Source of the DNA: Clostridiales bacterium Firm_14
Lineage (GTDB): Bacteria > Bacillota > Clostridia > Saccharofermentanales > Saccharofermentanaceae
NCBI GenBank assembly: GCA_001604135.1
Contig: LVAT01000020.1
Coordinates: forward strand, 62,001 to 126,000
Direction of reading: 5' to 3'
DNA: 64,000 nucleotides
In this document: piece by piece, positions 39,081-49,223 of the stretch
Layout: each line of letters opens with the position of its first letter
Numbering within the stretch: position 1 is the stretch's first letter
The notes under the pieces: model-generated
Told to the model about the DNA's origin: nothing
Database searches by the model: none
Seen by the model: the letters and a program-made list of their open reading frames with translations, nothing else
Translations under genes and position numbers: made by a program

Positions 39081-40547
39081 TTACAGGAAAAGGACTGTTA
39101 TGCACGGATCACCGGGCGTTTTCATGTTCTTATAGGCAGGAACGTCAGACAGACCCATAAGAGACATTACAGAAGGATCCGTTACATCCACCCACTCGCC
39201 TCCGGCCTTGACGAATGAACGTCCGGTTTCGGTCTTCGCTTCGTAATGAGCTTCACTGAATCCCAGTATCTTATAGATCTTTGTCTCTCTTGATTCGCCT
39301 TCGAAATATGCCGCGCCGGCAGTCTTAACGACAACAGTGAACTGCTTTACCGATATAGGACTGTCGAGCTTAACCGTCTGATATCCGGCATACTTAAATG
39401 TCCCCTTTACAGTCGCAAGCTGTTCGCCAAAGCTGCCTTCCAGGATCTCGATCTCATAAATCATTCCGGGAATATCAGACCAGATGCCAACAGCTCCGAG
39501 AGTACCAGATCTGTTATAGATAGAAGCATATTCAACGTTGCTGCACTTCATCACATCTTTACGCGTTACCTGTGTTGATTCCATGTCCCTGCCGATCATT
39601 TCGACCGCATCAGGAGAAAATACCAGGAGCTCAGGAAATCTTCCGTAAGAGACGGCCGAAGAATAATCCTTAGTAACGACACAGTTATAAAGCTCCGGCA
39701 AAGGCGTGTCATATGAGACCCAGTAGTAGCCTGAGTTGCCCCAGATCTCACCGAAGGAATTCTGAACGAGCCATGCACCGTCCCTATAGGCAGGGACCGA
39801 GAAGCAGTCCTGCGGGAAGTTATCGTCCCATCCGATGATCGTTGCCACATGGTTACAGTCATTTATGTTGTCCGGATGGTTCTGAGTATAAAATCCGTTT
39901 ACCCTCTTGCAGTCTTTCTTGTAATTGACGCCAAGACAGACGGCACCGTATTCCTTTACAGCTTTCTTGATGTCCTCTTCGGTTATCTCGTAAAGCCCGT
40001 CAAGACCGCAGTTATAGCAGCCTAAGGTATTCGCTTCGGAGATCATGTATCCGTTTAACGGGTCGGCACAAAGCCCTGCGACGACCTTACTCATGTCGCC
40101 GCCCAGATCGGTAACAATGCCATTGTATATATAGTATTTCTCCTCATCGAAAGAAGGCATGTCGCCTGTGATCGGATCAGGAGCCGAATATATCCTGTTA
40201 ATGATGTCAACGGGATTGATGTCTATAAGCTCGCCCTTGCTCTTAAGATATTCCGTCTGCATCGTGGTTACGGCTGCATAACTGTAACAGCCGCCCGCGC
40301 CCTGTTCTCTTACGGGAGTACTAAGACCGATATCAAGTGAACAATAACTGTGATTAGGATCCTGAAAAGGAACAAAGTAATCTTTGTCAGCCAACGGGAA
40401 AAGCCCTTCTGCTCCGCTTGCAGGTTCGGCCGTAGTCTCAGGCGTGCCGGAATGCTTAGGGTCCGGCATGCTGCAGGAGGCCGCGCCTATTACCGTTGCA
40501 AGCGCCAGCACCAATGCTGTTTTCCTGTTAAAACATTTGAGATTCAT
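39081..40547 (-). CDS. C1 family (papain-like) cysteine protease lipoprotein
   Basis: Start inferred at MNLKCFNRKTALVLALATVIGAASCS (ATG 40545-40547). STPVREQGAGGCYSYAAVTTMQ, CNHVATIIGWDDNF, WLVQNSFGEIWGNSGYYWVSYD give Cys, His and Asn residues. Confidence 0.88.
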   Translation of the reverse strand: MNLKCFNRKTALVLALATVIGAASCSMPDPKHSGTPETTAEPASGAEGLFPLADKDYFVPFQDPNHSYCSLDIGLSTPVREQGAGGCYSYAAVTTMQTEYLKSKGELIDINPVDIINRIYSAPDPITGDMPSFDEEKYYIYNGIVTDLGGDMSKVVAGLCADPLNGYMISEANTLGCYNCGLDGLYEITEEDIKKAVKEYGAVCLGVNYKKDCKRVNGFYTQNHPDNINDCNHVATIIGWDDNFPQDCFSVPAYRDGAWLVQNSFGEIWGNSGYYWVSYDTPLPELYNCVVTKDYSSAVSYGRFPELLVFSPDAVEMIGRDMESTQVTRKDVMKCSNVEYASIYNRSGTLGAVGIWSDIPGMIYEIEILEGSFGEQLATVKGTFKYAGYQTVKLDSPISVKQFTVVVKTAGAAYFEGESRETKIYKILGFSEAHYEAKTETGRSFVKAGGEWVDVTDPSVMSLMGLSDVPAYKNMKTPGDPCITVLFL

Positions 40548-40632
40548 GTCAGTTATTATACCAAAGAGACGGATTGGAAATAGCCTCTTCTCTATTTCGC
40601 GGTCCCTTAGGATCACTTCTGTCAGGACGTGA

Positions 40633-40675
40633 AAAACGGATAAAGATCAACAATCTGCTGATGATTATCCGTTTT
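40633..40675. repeat. Single hairpin AAAACGGATAA...TTATCCGTTTT
   Basis: 11-bp perfect arms (40633-40643, 40665-40675); shares the ACGGATAA core with array C. Could serve as a terminator for the 40704 gene on the minus strand. Confidence 0.75.
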
Positions 40676-40703
40676 CATAATCAGGATATTAACGTGAGAG
40701 GTT

Positions 40704-41561
40704 TTACGCGATCGTGACCTCAGCCTTCTCCTTCGAAGAGTTCTTGTCTGTGAGGATCCCTACGATGTATACCGCAAGCATGATCCCGCCGATTGCCGTA
40801 AGAATGTACATTCCCGTTTTGCTGAGCTTTTCGAGAACGGGGAAATATGAGCATACCATGCCGTAAGTATTCATGATGATGTGGAATACGATACCGGGAA
40901 TGATAGAGCCGGTCTTTACTCTTGCAACACAGATGATAAGTCCTACAACGCCTGCCCAGATTGCCCATACAAGACCGCCGTGGCAAAGTCCGAAGACAAC
41001 GGATGATATGACGGCTGCAACAACTGCAGGCATTGCCTTACCGAGCCTGCTGAAGATATAACCTCTGAATACGACTTCCTCCAGGATCGGGATGAGGATC
41101 GCATTTACGATGATCGCGAGCCAGAAGGGGTAAGATGTAAGGCTGCCCATTCCGCTTGTGAGGTCACCTAACAGTTCTTCAGGGATCGGCAGAATACTGA
41201 GCATGAAGTTCATGAAGAACATTCCTCCTAAAGCACCTGCGACCGTAAGGCCCATCTGCTTGCCTGTAACCATCTTCATGTCGGTTTCTTTTGCGAGGTT
41301 CGTCTTCTTGACCTTTTCGATTATAAAAAAGACCAGGAGTGTCAGGAGCACGCCGATCAGCATGCTTATGCCCTTGTAGCCGTTGCCGTCTGTCTGGAAA
41401 GCTGCCATTGCTTCCTCCTGGCTTAAGCCCATAGCCCTGTACTTAGCACCTAAATTGTATCCGTAGATGTAGCCGACAAAGAGGTCAACAATGTTCATGC
41501 AGGATAAATAAACTGCGAAGTAGCCTATTGCTTTTCCAATCTGTTTTAAAACCTTTTTCAT
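40704..41561 (-). CDS. CPBP family intramembrane metalloprotease
   Basis: 285 aa; ILEEVVFRGYIFSRL, SSVVFGLCHGGL, PGIVFHIIMNTYG. Confidence 0.93.
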   Translation of the reverse strand: MKKVLKQIGKAIGYFAVYLSCMNIVDLFVGYIYGYNLGAKYRAMGLSQEEAMAAFQTDGNGYKGISMLIGVLLTLLVFFIIEKVKKTNLAKETDMKMVTGKQMGLTVAGALGGMFFMNFMLSILPIPEELLGDLTSGMGSLTSYPFWLAIIVNAILIPILEEVVFRGYIFSRLGKAMPAVVAAVISSVVFGLCHGGLVWAIWAGVVGLIICVARVKTGSIIPGIVFHIIMNTYGMVCSYFPVLEKLSKTGMYILTAIGGIMLAVYIVGILTDKNSSKEKAEVTIA

Positions 41562-41725
41562 GTGTAGATTCCTTTCTTCATTGAACTCACGGCGATTCTA
41601 TCATCAGGAGCAGCTCGAAAATGAGGACTGGAGTGAATGGTATCTTTCCCGTCGTAAACGGTATTGCGAACAGCTCAATGTTTATTTAGAATTCATAACA
41701 GATAATCTTAAGGAGCGTTCACAAA

Positions 41726-42427
41726 GTGCGTATTGCCATCTGCGATGACGAAGAAATATACAGAATAGAGCTTAAGACTTTGCTTGATAAGCTCCTTATC
41801 AATGCCGATTACAATATCGACACTTTTGACGACGGGAACAGGCTCTCTGAGAGCTTTAAGGCCCTTCCCTACGATCTTGTATTCCTTGATATAGAGATGC
41901 CTGCAGTAGACGGAATCACGCTCGCCAAGAAGATCAGAGCGGTATCAGAGAAGGTCTTCATCGTATTCCTTACGAGCCATGTCGAATATGCGATCGAAGG
42001 ATATGAAGTAAATGCCCTGCGTTATCTCACAAAACCCGTAGATATAGAGAAGCTTAAGGAAGTCATAAGATATGTTCAGGAGAAGCAGGGAAACTCGCGT
42101 CATCTGATAATCAAGGAAGAAGGCGAAGAACTGCTCATTGAACTCAATGACATCATCTACATGGAGTCAATGAACCAGAACGTCAGGATCGTGACTTCCA
42201 AAGGCGAACATGTCATCAGATACAATATCGGCGACTTCGAAGACCAGCTCAAAAACGATGGTTTCTTCAGGATCCACAGAGGCTATCTGATATCGCTTGC
42301 CAAGGTAAAAAAGCTCTCCAAAAATGATGTGATCATGGAAGGCGACTTCGTTCTCCCTGTGAGCCGCAGCAATGTAAAAGCTCTCAAAGATGCCTTGTAC
42401 GCTTACGTGGAAGGACTGGCTTTCTGA
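41726..42427 (+). CDS. LytTR response regulator (AgrA-like), GTG start
   Basis: 233 aa; MRIAICDDEEIYRIELKTLL, DIEMPAVDGITLAKKIR, LytTR C-terminus IIYMESMNQNVRIVTSKGEHVIRY...FFRIHRGYLISLAKVK. Confidence 0.93.
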   Translation: MRIAICDDEEIYRIELKTLLDKLLINADYNIDTFDDGNRLSESFKALPYDLVFLDIEMPAVDGITLAKKIRAVSEKVFIVFLTSHVEYAIEGYEVNALRYLTKPVDIEKLKEVIRYVQEKQGNSRHLIIKEEGEELLIELNDIIYMESMNQNVRIVTSKGEHVIRYNIGDFEDQLKNDGFFRIHRGYLISLAKVKKLSKNDVIMEGDFVLPVSRSNVKALKDALYAYVEGLAF

Positions 42428-42428
42428 T

Positions 42429-43850
42429 ATGTCTGAGATTCTTGAATTCATCCTTTCCATAACACTTTCTCTTTTGAACAATTCCCAGATCATTATCTCA
42501 ATGCTGCTCGTAATACTCGTCGCAGCATGCTTTCTCGGGCGCTACATCGAGCTTACCAAAAAGCTGGTATTATCGTCATTCGGGCCCATTATCCTGACCA
42601 TACTGGGAAATGTGCTCCTTAATCTGTTCTTCAGCGAAATGCCTGAGGAAACGGTTATGTTCAACTATAACAACGTATTGGTATTGGTAATATTTGTCTA
42701 CGCATTCTTCTTTTACTTTTTCGCTTATAAGGAAAAGAAGTTTTTGAGAGCAATTGAATCTACTGTCTGCCTGTATCTTGTAACCGCCTATACTTCCACA
42801 CTCTCACAAATGACCGCCGTCTACTTCTATGGCGGGACCGATGAAGTTATGGTGGATCTCTTCATAGATCATTTAGGTGTCGGTGGTATATGGACGTTCA
42901 TAACGATAATGAGCTTTTTGGTTGCGCTGACACTTTTCCTTGTGGTATATTTCGGCTTCTACAGACCAAAAAAGTTCTATGTCATAGGCATTCCTTACAG
43001 GATCTTTTTTACAGTGTGGGCCGCTCTTTTTGTCTCTGTCCCTTTTATTCCCGCACAGATGTCTTCAGAGTATGTAACGCTGGAACAGAGATATCATGTC
43101 ATTGGTATCTTCTATGCAATAGGAACACTCATCTTGGGGCTTGCTGTGCCTGTCATCATGATCATATCCTCAGTCGACAGGTCCCTGCGCGAGAAGAACA
43201 AATCGCAGGAAGCATACCTTGCAGCAGAACTCGAATACATCGGCCAGTACAAAAAGCAGCAGGTCGAGACTAAGGCCTTCAGACACGATATCAAGAACAA
43301 TCTGGCCATGACTCAGATGATGCTCGAGAAAGGCAATGTCGAAGACGCAAAAGCACATATAGCAGACATGTTAGGAAATGTCGGCTCCTTCTCGCCTAAA
43401 TATGTAACCGGTGACGAGATGCTCGACATCATCGTCTTCATGAAGGCCGACAAGATGGAAGAAAAGAACATAAGGTTCACGTTAGACGGCGTTGTCGACG
43501 GCGGACTCAACATAAAGCCGATGGACAAGTGCAGCATCTTCGCTAATGCTCTGGACAACGCCATTGAAGCTGCTTCCGCCTGCGATGATCCTTATATAGA
43601 AATGAGCATAAAAAGAACAGACAAATTCTTTATCATCAAGATCTCAAATTCCACCAGATCAAAGGTCAATGTCGAGAAGCTCCTGGCATCTTCCGGCTAC
43701 ACATCCAAAAAGGACAAGGACCATCACGGCTTCGGCCTGATGAATGTAAGACGCGCCGTCGAGAACTTAAACGGTCTGATAAAGGCTGATTCCGACGAGA
43801 GCACTTTTACTCTGTCGATCATGCTGCCAAGAACTGCTCAGGCTCAGTAA
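42429..43850 (+). CDS. Sensor histidine kinase, GHKL/AgrC-like
   Basis: Start inferred at MSEILEFILS (42429); multi-TM; FRHDIKNNLAMTQMMLEKGN, NALDNAIEAA, HHGFGLMNVRRAVE. Confidence 0.92.
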   Translation: MSEILEFILSITLSLLNNSQIIISMLLVILVAACFLGRYIELTKKLVLSSFGPIILTILGNVLLNLFFSEMPEETVMFNYNNVLVLVIFVYAFFFYFFAYKEKKFLRAIESTVCLYLVTAYTSTLSQMTAVYFYGGTDEVMVDLFIDHLGVGGIWTFITIMSFLVALTLFLVVYFGFYRPKKFYVIGIPYRIFFTVWAALFVSVPFIPAQMSSEYVTLEQRYHVIGIFYAIGTLILGLAVPVIMIISSVDRSLREKNKSQEAYLAAELEYIGQYKKQQVETKAFRHDIKNNLAMTQMMLEKGNVEDAKAHIADMLGNVGSFSPKYVTGDEMLDIIVFMKADKMEEKNIRFTLDGVVDGGLNIKPMDKCSIFANALDNAIEAASACDDPYIEMSIKRTDKFFIIKISNSTRSKVNVEKLLASSGYTSKKDKDHHGFGLMNVRRAVENLNGLIKADSDESTFTLSIMLPRTAQAQ

Positions 43851-43961
43851 TAAAGCCGCCTCATCAGAAATCAGAAGTTTTTTATTTGATTTTTGCCCAT
43901 TTTCGCGTTAGAATTCCTATTCTGCTTAAAAATCTTAGGGAAATAGGATAAATTTTTAATT

Positions 43962-45317
43962 ATGGTAAACGTAAAGGAAACATCTTTCAGAAAGAAGCTC
44001 ATCTCGCTGATACTGCCGATGACACTGCAGAACTTTGTTTTTGCACTGGTTCCGGTATCAGACGCTGTCATGCTGCTCTTCCTGTCTCAGGACTCAATGG
44101 CAGCAGTATCGCTCGCAACACAGGTCGTACTCGTACTGACCCTTTTTACCATGTCCATAACTGCCGGCGGCTCAATGTTTGCCGCACAGTACTGGGGCAA
44201 GGGTGACAATGAATCGATCGAGAAAGTATTCGGATACATGTTCGCGTTATCGCTCCCCGTAATACTCGTTTTCTTCACCTGCGGCATGTTCATGCCTGAA
44301 GGCGTAATGAGAGTATTCACAAATGAGCCCGAACTCATCGCAAACGGCATCCCTTACATCAGGATCGCGTCTTTCTCATATGTCTTCATGACACTCGCAT
44401 CTGTTTTCGAGACACTCCTTAAGAATGTCGGATACGTTAAGGAATGTACGATCGCGAGCGTTGTTATCGTGTTCCTGAACATCATCCTGAATGCTTTACT
44501 CATCTTCGGTCTTTGCGGTCTGCCCGCAATGGGTTCTGCAGGAGCAGCTCTTGCGACGACGATCTCGAACTTTGCAGGCTTCCTTCTCTGCATAATCTTC
44601 ATTCTCGTAAAGACGAAGTTCCGGCTTAAGCTTAAGAACATCTTCCATGCGGACATGGACTTAAGGCAGAGGTTCTCGAAGTATACTCTCCCCTACCTTC
44701 TGAATTCCCTTCTCTGGGGATTCGGCTTTACCATGATCACCGTAATCATGGGACACCTGGGATCTGATGCTGCAGCTGCAAACGGCATTGCAGCGATCGT
44801 CAAAGACCTCGTATCCTGCCTCTGCTTTGCTATCGCAGGCGGAAGCGTTATCATCATCGGCAACGAGCTTGGTGCCGGCAGACTCGAACAGGCTAAGGAA
44901 TACGGTGATAAGCTCTTTAAGATCACGGTCATCTCCGGAATCGTCCTTGGACTTGTTGCAGCTGCATCAGCTCCTCTCGTCCTGTACTTTGTTAACCTTA
45001 CAGAGACCGCAGAGCACTACCTGTTTATCATGCTCCTGATGTGCAGCTACTACATATTAGGAAGATCGATCAACTCCACGCTCATCAGCGGAATCTTCTC
45101 TGCAGGCGGAGACACCAAGTTCGGATTCATCTGCGACACCGTCACGATGTGGGCATTTATCGTGCCTTTAGGCTTCATTTCAGCATTCGTCCTGAACTGG
45201 CCTGTTATGGTCGTCTACTTCATCTTAAATCTCGACGAGATCGTAAAGATCCCTGTCGTAATCGCCCACTACAAGAAATACAAGTGGGTAAAGAACATCA
45301 TCAACGAGGAAGTATAA
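43962..45317 (+). CDS. MATE family efflux transporter
   Basis: 451 aa; 12 TM; SLILPMTLQNFVFALVPVSDAVMLLFLS, GAALATTISNFAGFLL. Confidence 0.93.
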   Translation: MVNVKETSFRKKLISLILPMTLQNFVFALVPVSDAVMLLFLSQDSMAAVSLATQVVLVLTLFTMSITAGGSMFAAQYWGKGDNESIEKVFGYMFALSLPVILVFFTCGMFMPEGVMRVFTNEPELIANGIPYIRIASFSYVFMTLASVFETLLKNVGYVKECTIASVVIVFLNIILNALLIFGLCGLPAMGSAGAALATTISNFAGFLLCIIFILVKTKFRLKLKNIFHADMDLRQRFSKYTLPYLLNSLLWGFGFTMITVIMGHLGSDAAAANGIAAIVKDLVSCLCFAIAGGSVIIIGNELGAGRLEQAKEYGDKLFKITVISGIVLGLVAAASAPLVLYFVNLTETAEHYLFIMLLMCSYYILGRSINSTLISGIFSAGGDTKFGFICDTVTMWAFIVPLGFISAFVLNWPVMVVYFILNLDEIVKIPVVIAHYKKYKWVKNIINEEV

Positions 45318-45346
45318 TTGATCAAAGCCCGGCAGAGCAAAGGGTG

Positions 45347-45446
45347 AAATCGTACGTTTTTAATCATGAAAAAAGTACGATTCTACCGGTTGCAACTTGC
45401 AAGCATTCAAATCGTACGTTTTTAACCTCGAAAATGGTACGATTTT
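45347..45446. repeat. Phased inverted-word array E (AAATCGTACGTTTTT), 2 pairs, exact 62-bp period
   Basis: AAATCGTACG at 45347 and 45409; GTACGATT at 45375 and 45437; the inter-pair spacer keeps TTGCAACTT. Confidence 0.88.
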
Positions 45447-45467
45447 ACCATTTGCAACTTTCAATAA

Positions 45468-45494
45468 AAATGGCTGTCTTGAGACAGCCCTTAT
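45468..45494 (-). terminator. Terminator of the HD-GYP gene
   Basis: Minus strand GGGCTGTCTCAAGACAGCCATTTTTATT. Confidence 0.82.
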
Positions 45495-45497
45495 CAA

Positions 45498-47261
45498 TTA
45501 TCTTGCGTAATCCGTATTTTCGAACGATTCGTAAAGAGCGATGATCTCTTTCTTCAAGGAGATAAAAATGCGGCCCAGGTGCGGATCGAAGTGATGTCCC
45601 AGTTCCTGTCTGATGAGCTCAAAAGCATCATCGTAAGACATGGGATCCTTATAATAACGGCGGCTTGCCAGAGCATCGAATACATCTGCCAGAGCCATTA
45701 TCCTTGCTTCGAACGGGATGCTCTCTCCCCTTAACTGGTCAGGATAGCCGGTACCGTTATATTTTTCATGATGGTAGTGAGCGACGTTCGTAGCTACTCT
45801 TACGAATTCCTTGTCTTCAACGTCCTCAAGGACCTTGCTCATGATCTTCGCGCCGTATGGTGCGTGGATCTTCATCTTCTCATATTCTTCATCAGTGAGG
45901 CCGGACGGTTTTCTTAAGATGGAGTCATCAACGGCGATCTTGCCCAAGTCGTGGAGAGGCGCAGCGTTGATTACTGAATCCCAGTAATTCTCGCTCATGT
46001 TGTAATCGTCTAATTTCCTGAGATGCTCAACGAACAAAGCGACGCAGGCAGATGTTCTGTTGATGTGACCGCCCGTGGAGTTGTCACGTGATTCGATCAT
46101 GGCCGCCATGCCGAGGATGGTAGACATCTGCATCGACTTGGCTCTCTTTGTCTGACGCTCTACCTCACGCTTTAAGGACTCACCCTTGAAGCTCATTGAT
46201 TCGATCATGTTGTGCTGCTCTGTGTCGTCGGTGATCTCAACGAGATAGCCTGAAATGTGATTCCTGAACCCAAAATGGATAAAGCTTAATTCGCACTCAA
46301 GGAACCTTCTCTCGCTGGGGCTTCTGTCATTGATAACGATGGATTTCTTATACTTGTTCTGCTTCTGATCGGATTCCTCGACTTCGGCGGCGCACTTTGC
46401 TACCCACTTAAGGAGATCTTTAAGGGCATAGTCTTTCGCGATGATCTTGGAATCGATCCTGGCATTGGCAATCTCAGGGAAGAACTTCTCAGACACGGGG
46501 TTGCTTCCGACATAGTTATATTTCTTGTCGAAAACGATATATCCGAAAGTGCTGAGCTCATTGATCTTCTCTTGAACACTTAAGTTAACGTTATAGATCG
46601 TGGATCTTGCGACCACGTAATCAAGGATAAGCGTGCAGATAAGATAGAAGAACGGGATTATCTCATACTTCAGGCCGAAGAAGCGTGATCCGAGATAGAC
46701 GAGCATGACGCCGAACAGAGAACCGGCATATGTGACCATGAGCCTGAAGGAAGCACTTCGCTTTCCGAGATAAGTCAGGATGGTAAAGAATGCCGCAAGT
46801 CCGACTTCAACAGCCAGTATGATGTATCTGATGTAATAGATCTGTCCGGGTTCCTTTACGAGCGGAGAAGGCGCTCCGGGAACGAACTTAAGGTCTGCAT
46901 AGAAGAACGGGAATCTGTCAGTAAGGATCGTGGAGATAAACACAAAGAGGTTTATCAGAAGGATAACGACAGAGAACCATGTGGGGACCTTGGAATCCGA
47001 ATAGTCGATGAGGATATAAACGATAAGGAGCGGAAGGAATATACCGCCGACATAGGCAAGTGCGTTGGCTAAAACTGCTTCCTGAAGGTTTCTTGAGCAT
47101 GATAAAATGAAGTAACCGGAGTTACTGATCATGACACAAACTGACATTAGAATCTCAAGCGTATTGGCGCCCCGCCTCGAGAAGAGTACGAGCGCGAAAG
47201 TAGACAGCATGCTGAGTAGCATTACTACTCCCAATACAATAGAATATATACCCATGTTCAC
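45498..47261 (-). CDS. HD-GYP domain phosphodiesterase with 7TM and PAS-like N-terminus
   Basis: 587 aa; HINRTSACVALFVEHL, APLHDLGKIAV, HYHHEKYNGTGYPDQLRGESIPFEARIMALADVFDAL. Confidence 0.93.
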   Translation of the reverse strand: MNMGIYSIVLGVVMLLSMLSTFALVLFSRRGANTLEILMSVCVMISNSGYFILSCSRNLQEAVLANALAYVGGIFLPLLIVYILIDYSDSKVPTWFSVVILLINLFVFISTILTDRFPFFYADLKFVPGAPSPLVKEPGQIYYIRYIILAVEVGLAAFFTILTYLGKRSASFRLMVTYAGSLFGVMLVYLGSRFFGLKYEIIPFFYLICTLILDYVVARSTIYNVNLSVQEKINELSTFGYIVFDKKYNYVGSNPVSEKFFPEIANARIDSKIIAKDYALKDLLKWVAKCAAEVEESDQKQNKYKKSIVINDRSPSERRFLECELSFIHFGFRNHISGYLVEITDDTEQHNMIESMSFKGESLKREVERQTKRAKSMQMSTILGMAAMIESRDNSTGGHINRTSACVALFVEHLRKLDDYNMSENYWDSVINAAPLHDLGKIAVDDSILRKPSGLTDEEYEKMKIHAPYGAKIMSKVLEDVEDKEFVRVATNVAHYHHEKYNGTGYPDQLRGESIPFEARIMALADVFDALASRRYYKDPMSYDDAFELIRQELGHHFDPHLGRIFISLKKEIIALYESFENTDYAR

Positions 47262-47396
47262 CCTTGTTCACACACTATAAAGCACTTTACCGTATATATT
47301 TTACCGCACATTCGCTATAAAGTGTTATTATTTTTGCTGATAAGTTATGTATTTTTACTAAATTTGATGACAAAGAGAGGCTAAAAAGTCTGAAAA

Positions 47397-48389
47397 ATGC
47401 TTAAAGACGACGTACTGAATATTATCTATTGGGAAGAAGATTTCATCTCCGGCGAGGCCATAAGCCGGAAGCTGGGAGTCTCCAGAGCAGCGGTCAATTC
47501 TGCCGTAAAAGCTCTAAGGGATGAAGGCTATGAGATAACCTCATCGACCAATAAGGGCTATCTTCTGACCAAGAGCCCGGATATCCTCACAAAAGGCTCT
47601 GTCTCAGTGCATCTTCCTGAGAGCATATCCAAAAATGTCCATGTTTTCGAGTCCGTGGACTCCACAAATGATGTCCTGAAAGACATGGCCAGGAAGGGTG
47701 CACCTTCAGGCACGGTCGTTATATCCGACTGCCAGACAGGCGGAAAAGGCAGACGCGGCAGGAGCTTTGCCTCCCCCAAGGGCGTCGGGATTTATTTCTC
47801 CTACCTTTTCAAACCGGAATCAGGCTTAGATAAGATATCCAATCTCACGAGCTGGACCGCGATCGCGGTCTCTGACGCGATCTACAATGCCTACGGCATC
47901 GATTCTCAGGTCAAATGGGTAAACGATCTTCTCATGAACAGGAAAAAGATCTGCGGGATCCTGACAGAGGTTACGGTGGAGGCTGAGAGCGGTCTTATCG
48001 ATAACTGCATAATCGGCATCGGCATAAATGTCAATGAGACATCCTTCCCTGAGGAGATATCTCAGATAGCCACTTCGATCTCCATCGAGAACGGAGGAAA
48101 GACTTTCGACCGTTCGAAGCTTGCAGCCGAGCTCATCAAGGCTATGGGAGATCTTGCATACAGATGGCCTGACGATGAGTACTATCTTAGCCGTTACCGC
48201 CAGAGCAACGTTACCGTCGGATCCAGGATCGTAGCTTACCCGCAGCTCGCCGAGAACAGCGAAGGCCGTTCAGGCACTGCCATTGCCATCAACGAAGACT
48301 TCACTCTTAAGGTCAAGTTCGATGACGGTTCCATATCGGACCTCCGGAGCGGTGAAGTCAGTGTCAGGGGCCTTTACGGCTACACCTGA
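47397..48389 (+). CDS. birA: Bifunctional biotin--[acetyl-CoA-carboxylase] ligase/biotin operon repressor
   Basis: 330 aa; N-terminal HTH, STNDVLKDMARKGAPSGTVVISDCQTGGKGRRGRSFASPKGVGIYFS, VKWVNDLLMNRKKICGILTE. Confidence 0.95.
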   Translation: MLKDDVLNIIYWEEDFISGEAISRKLGVSRAAVNSAVKALRDEGYEITSSTNKGYLLTKSPDILTKGSVSVHLPESISKNVHVFESVDSTNDVLKDMARKGAPSGTVVISDCQTGGKGRRGRSFASPKGVGIYFSYLFKPESGLDKISNLTSWTAIAVSDAIYNAYGIDSQVKWVNDLLMNRKKICGILTEVTVEAESGLIDNCIIGIGINVNETSFPEEISQIATSISIENGGKTFDRSKLAAELIKAMGDLAYRWPDDEYYLSRYRQSNVTVGSRIVAYPQLAENSEGRSGTAIAINEDFTLKVKFDDGSISDLRSGEVSVRGLYGYT

Positions 48390-49109
48390 TCAGACGCAGA
48401 TATAATCCTTGATCCTGCTGAATTTTGAATCACCTATCCCGGTGACGTTCTTGATGTCTTCAACCGTCTTAAAAGGATTCTTCTTCCTGTAGTCGACTAT
48501 TGCCTGTGCTGTCACCTCGCCTATTCCGGGCAAGGTCTTAAGTTCATCTACTGCAGCAGTGTTGATGTTGACTATGGTGATGCTCGCTCCGCCGCTGTCA
48601 GCTGTCTGGCCCTGAAGGTTCCCCCACACATAAACACCCTCCTGCCTTATGATGTCGCCGCCGTTAAAGCCCTTCTCCACTTCGGCCTTCGAAGGGATAT
48701 ATATCGACATGTTGCCCGTTATCTGGTAAACGAAGTTTATATTATTCGCCGAGGCATCCTCTGTAAGCCCTCCGGCCTTCTCGATAATGTCATTTAGCAT
48801 TACGCCCTTCGGCGCTTCGTAGATCCCCGGCCTGTTAACCTCCCCGCAGATATAGATACTGATAAGCTGTATAGTCACGGCAGCAGATGAAGATGCCGCA
48901 TCATCAGACGCTACGGGCTTATGGCTTTCCGTCGGAACGATCTCACTTTCACTTACCGGTGCCGACCTGCCGCTCTTGAACGCATTGACAGTAATATCCC
49001 CGCTCACTTTGAACACAAACTTATATATGACACTCAGGATGATTACCAAAATGAATGCCAGTGGATAGATCAGTTTTCTGATTCTTGCTTTCGTGCTTTT
49101 CTTGATCAT
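48390..49109 (-). CDS. ComEA-like DNA-binding protein (SLBB + helix-hairpin-helix)
   Basis: Start inferred at MIKKSTKARIRKL (49109); ISIYICGEVNRPGIYEAPKGVMLNDIIEKAGG and NINTAAVDELKTLPGIGEVTAQAIVDYRKKNPFKTVEDIKNVTGIG. Confidence 0.92.
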   Translation of the reverse strand: MIKKSTKARIRKLIYPLAFILVIILSVIYKFVFKVSGDITVNAFKSGRSAPVSESEIVPTESHKPVASDDAASSSAAVTIQLISIYICGEVNRPGIYEAPKGVMLNDIIEKAGGLTEDASANNINFVYQITGNMSIYIPSKAEVEKGFNGGDIIRQEGVYVWGNLQGQTADSGGASITIVNINTAAVDELKTLPGIGEVTAQAIVDYRKKNPFKTVEDIKNVTGIGDSKFSRIKDYICV

Positions 49110-49130
49110 AGAAAAAGCATAACACCGTGC

Positions 49131-49152
49131 TTTGTCGGTTTTTTCCGACAAA
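49131..49152. repeat. Palindrome TTTGTCGG-TTTTTT-CCGACAAA
   Basis: 8-bp arms upstream of comEA; the adjacent rsfS terminator-like hairpin (49165-49193) contains another ACCGACAAGGA arm. Confidence 0.7.
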
Positions 49153-49223
49153 ATATAACAAAAACCGACAAGGAATCTCCCTGCCGGTCTCAAACATTAT
49201 TTTAAAATAATTACTAGAACGGA

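Noticed and set aside
41560-41748. 62-aa ORF before the AgrA-like gene as an AgrD-type peptide
   Set aside because: Charged, no amphipathic leader or conserved Cys-Pro region, overlaps the response-regulator start; no AgrB nearby.
43871-44071. 66-aa minus-strand ORF upstream of MATE
   Set aside because: Overlaps the MATE 5' end on the opposite strand and AT-rich promoter DNA; no support.
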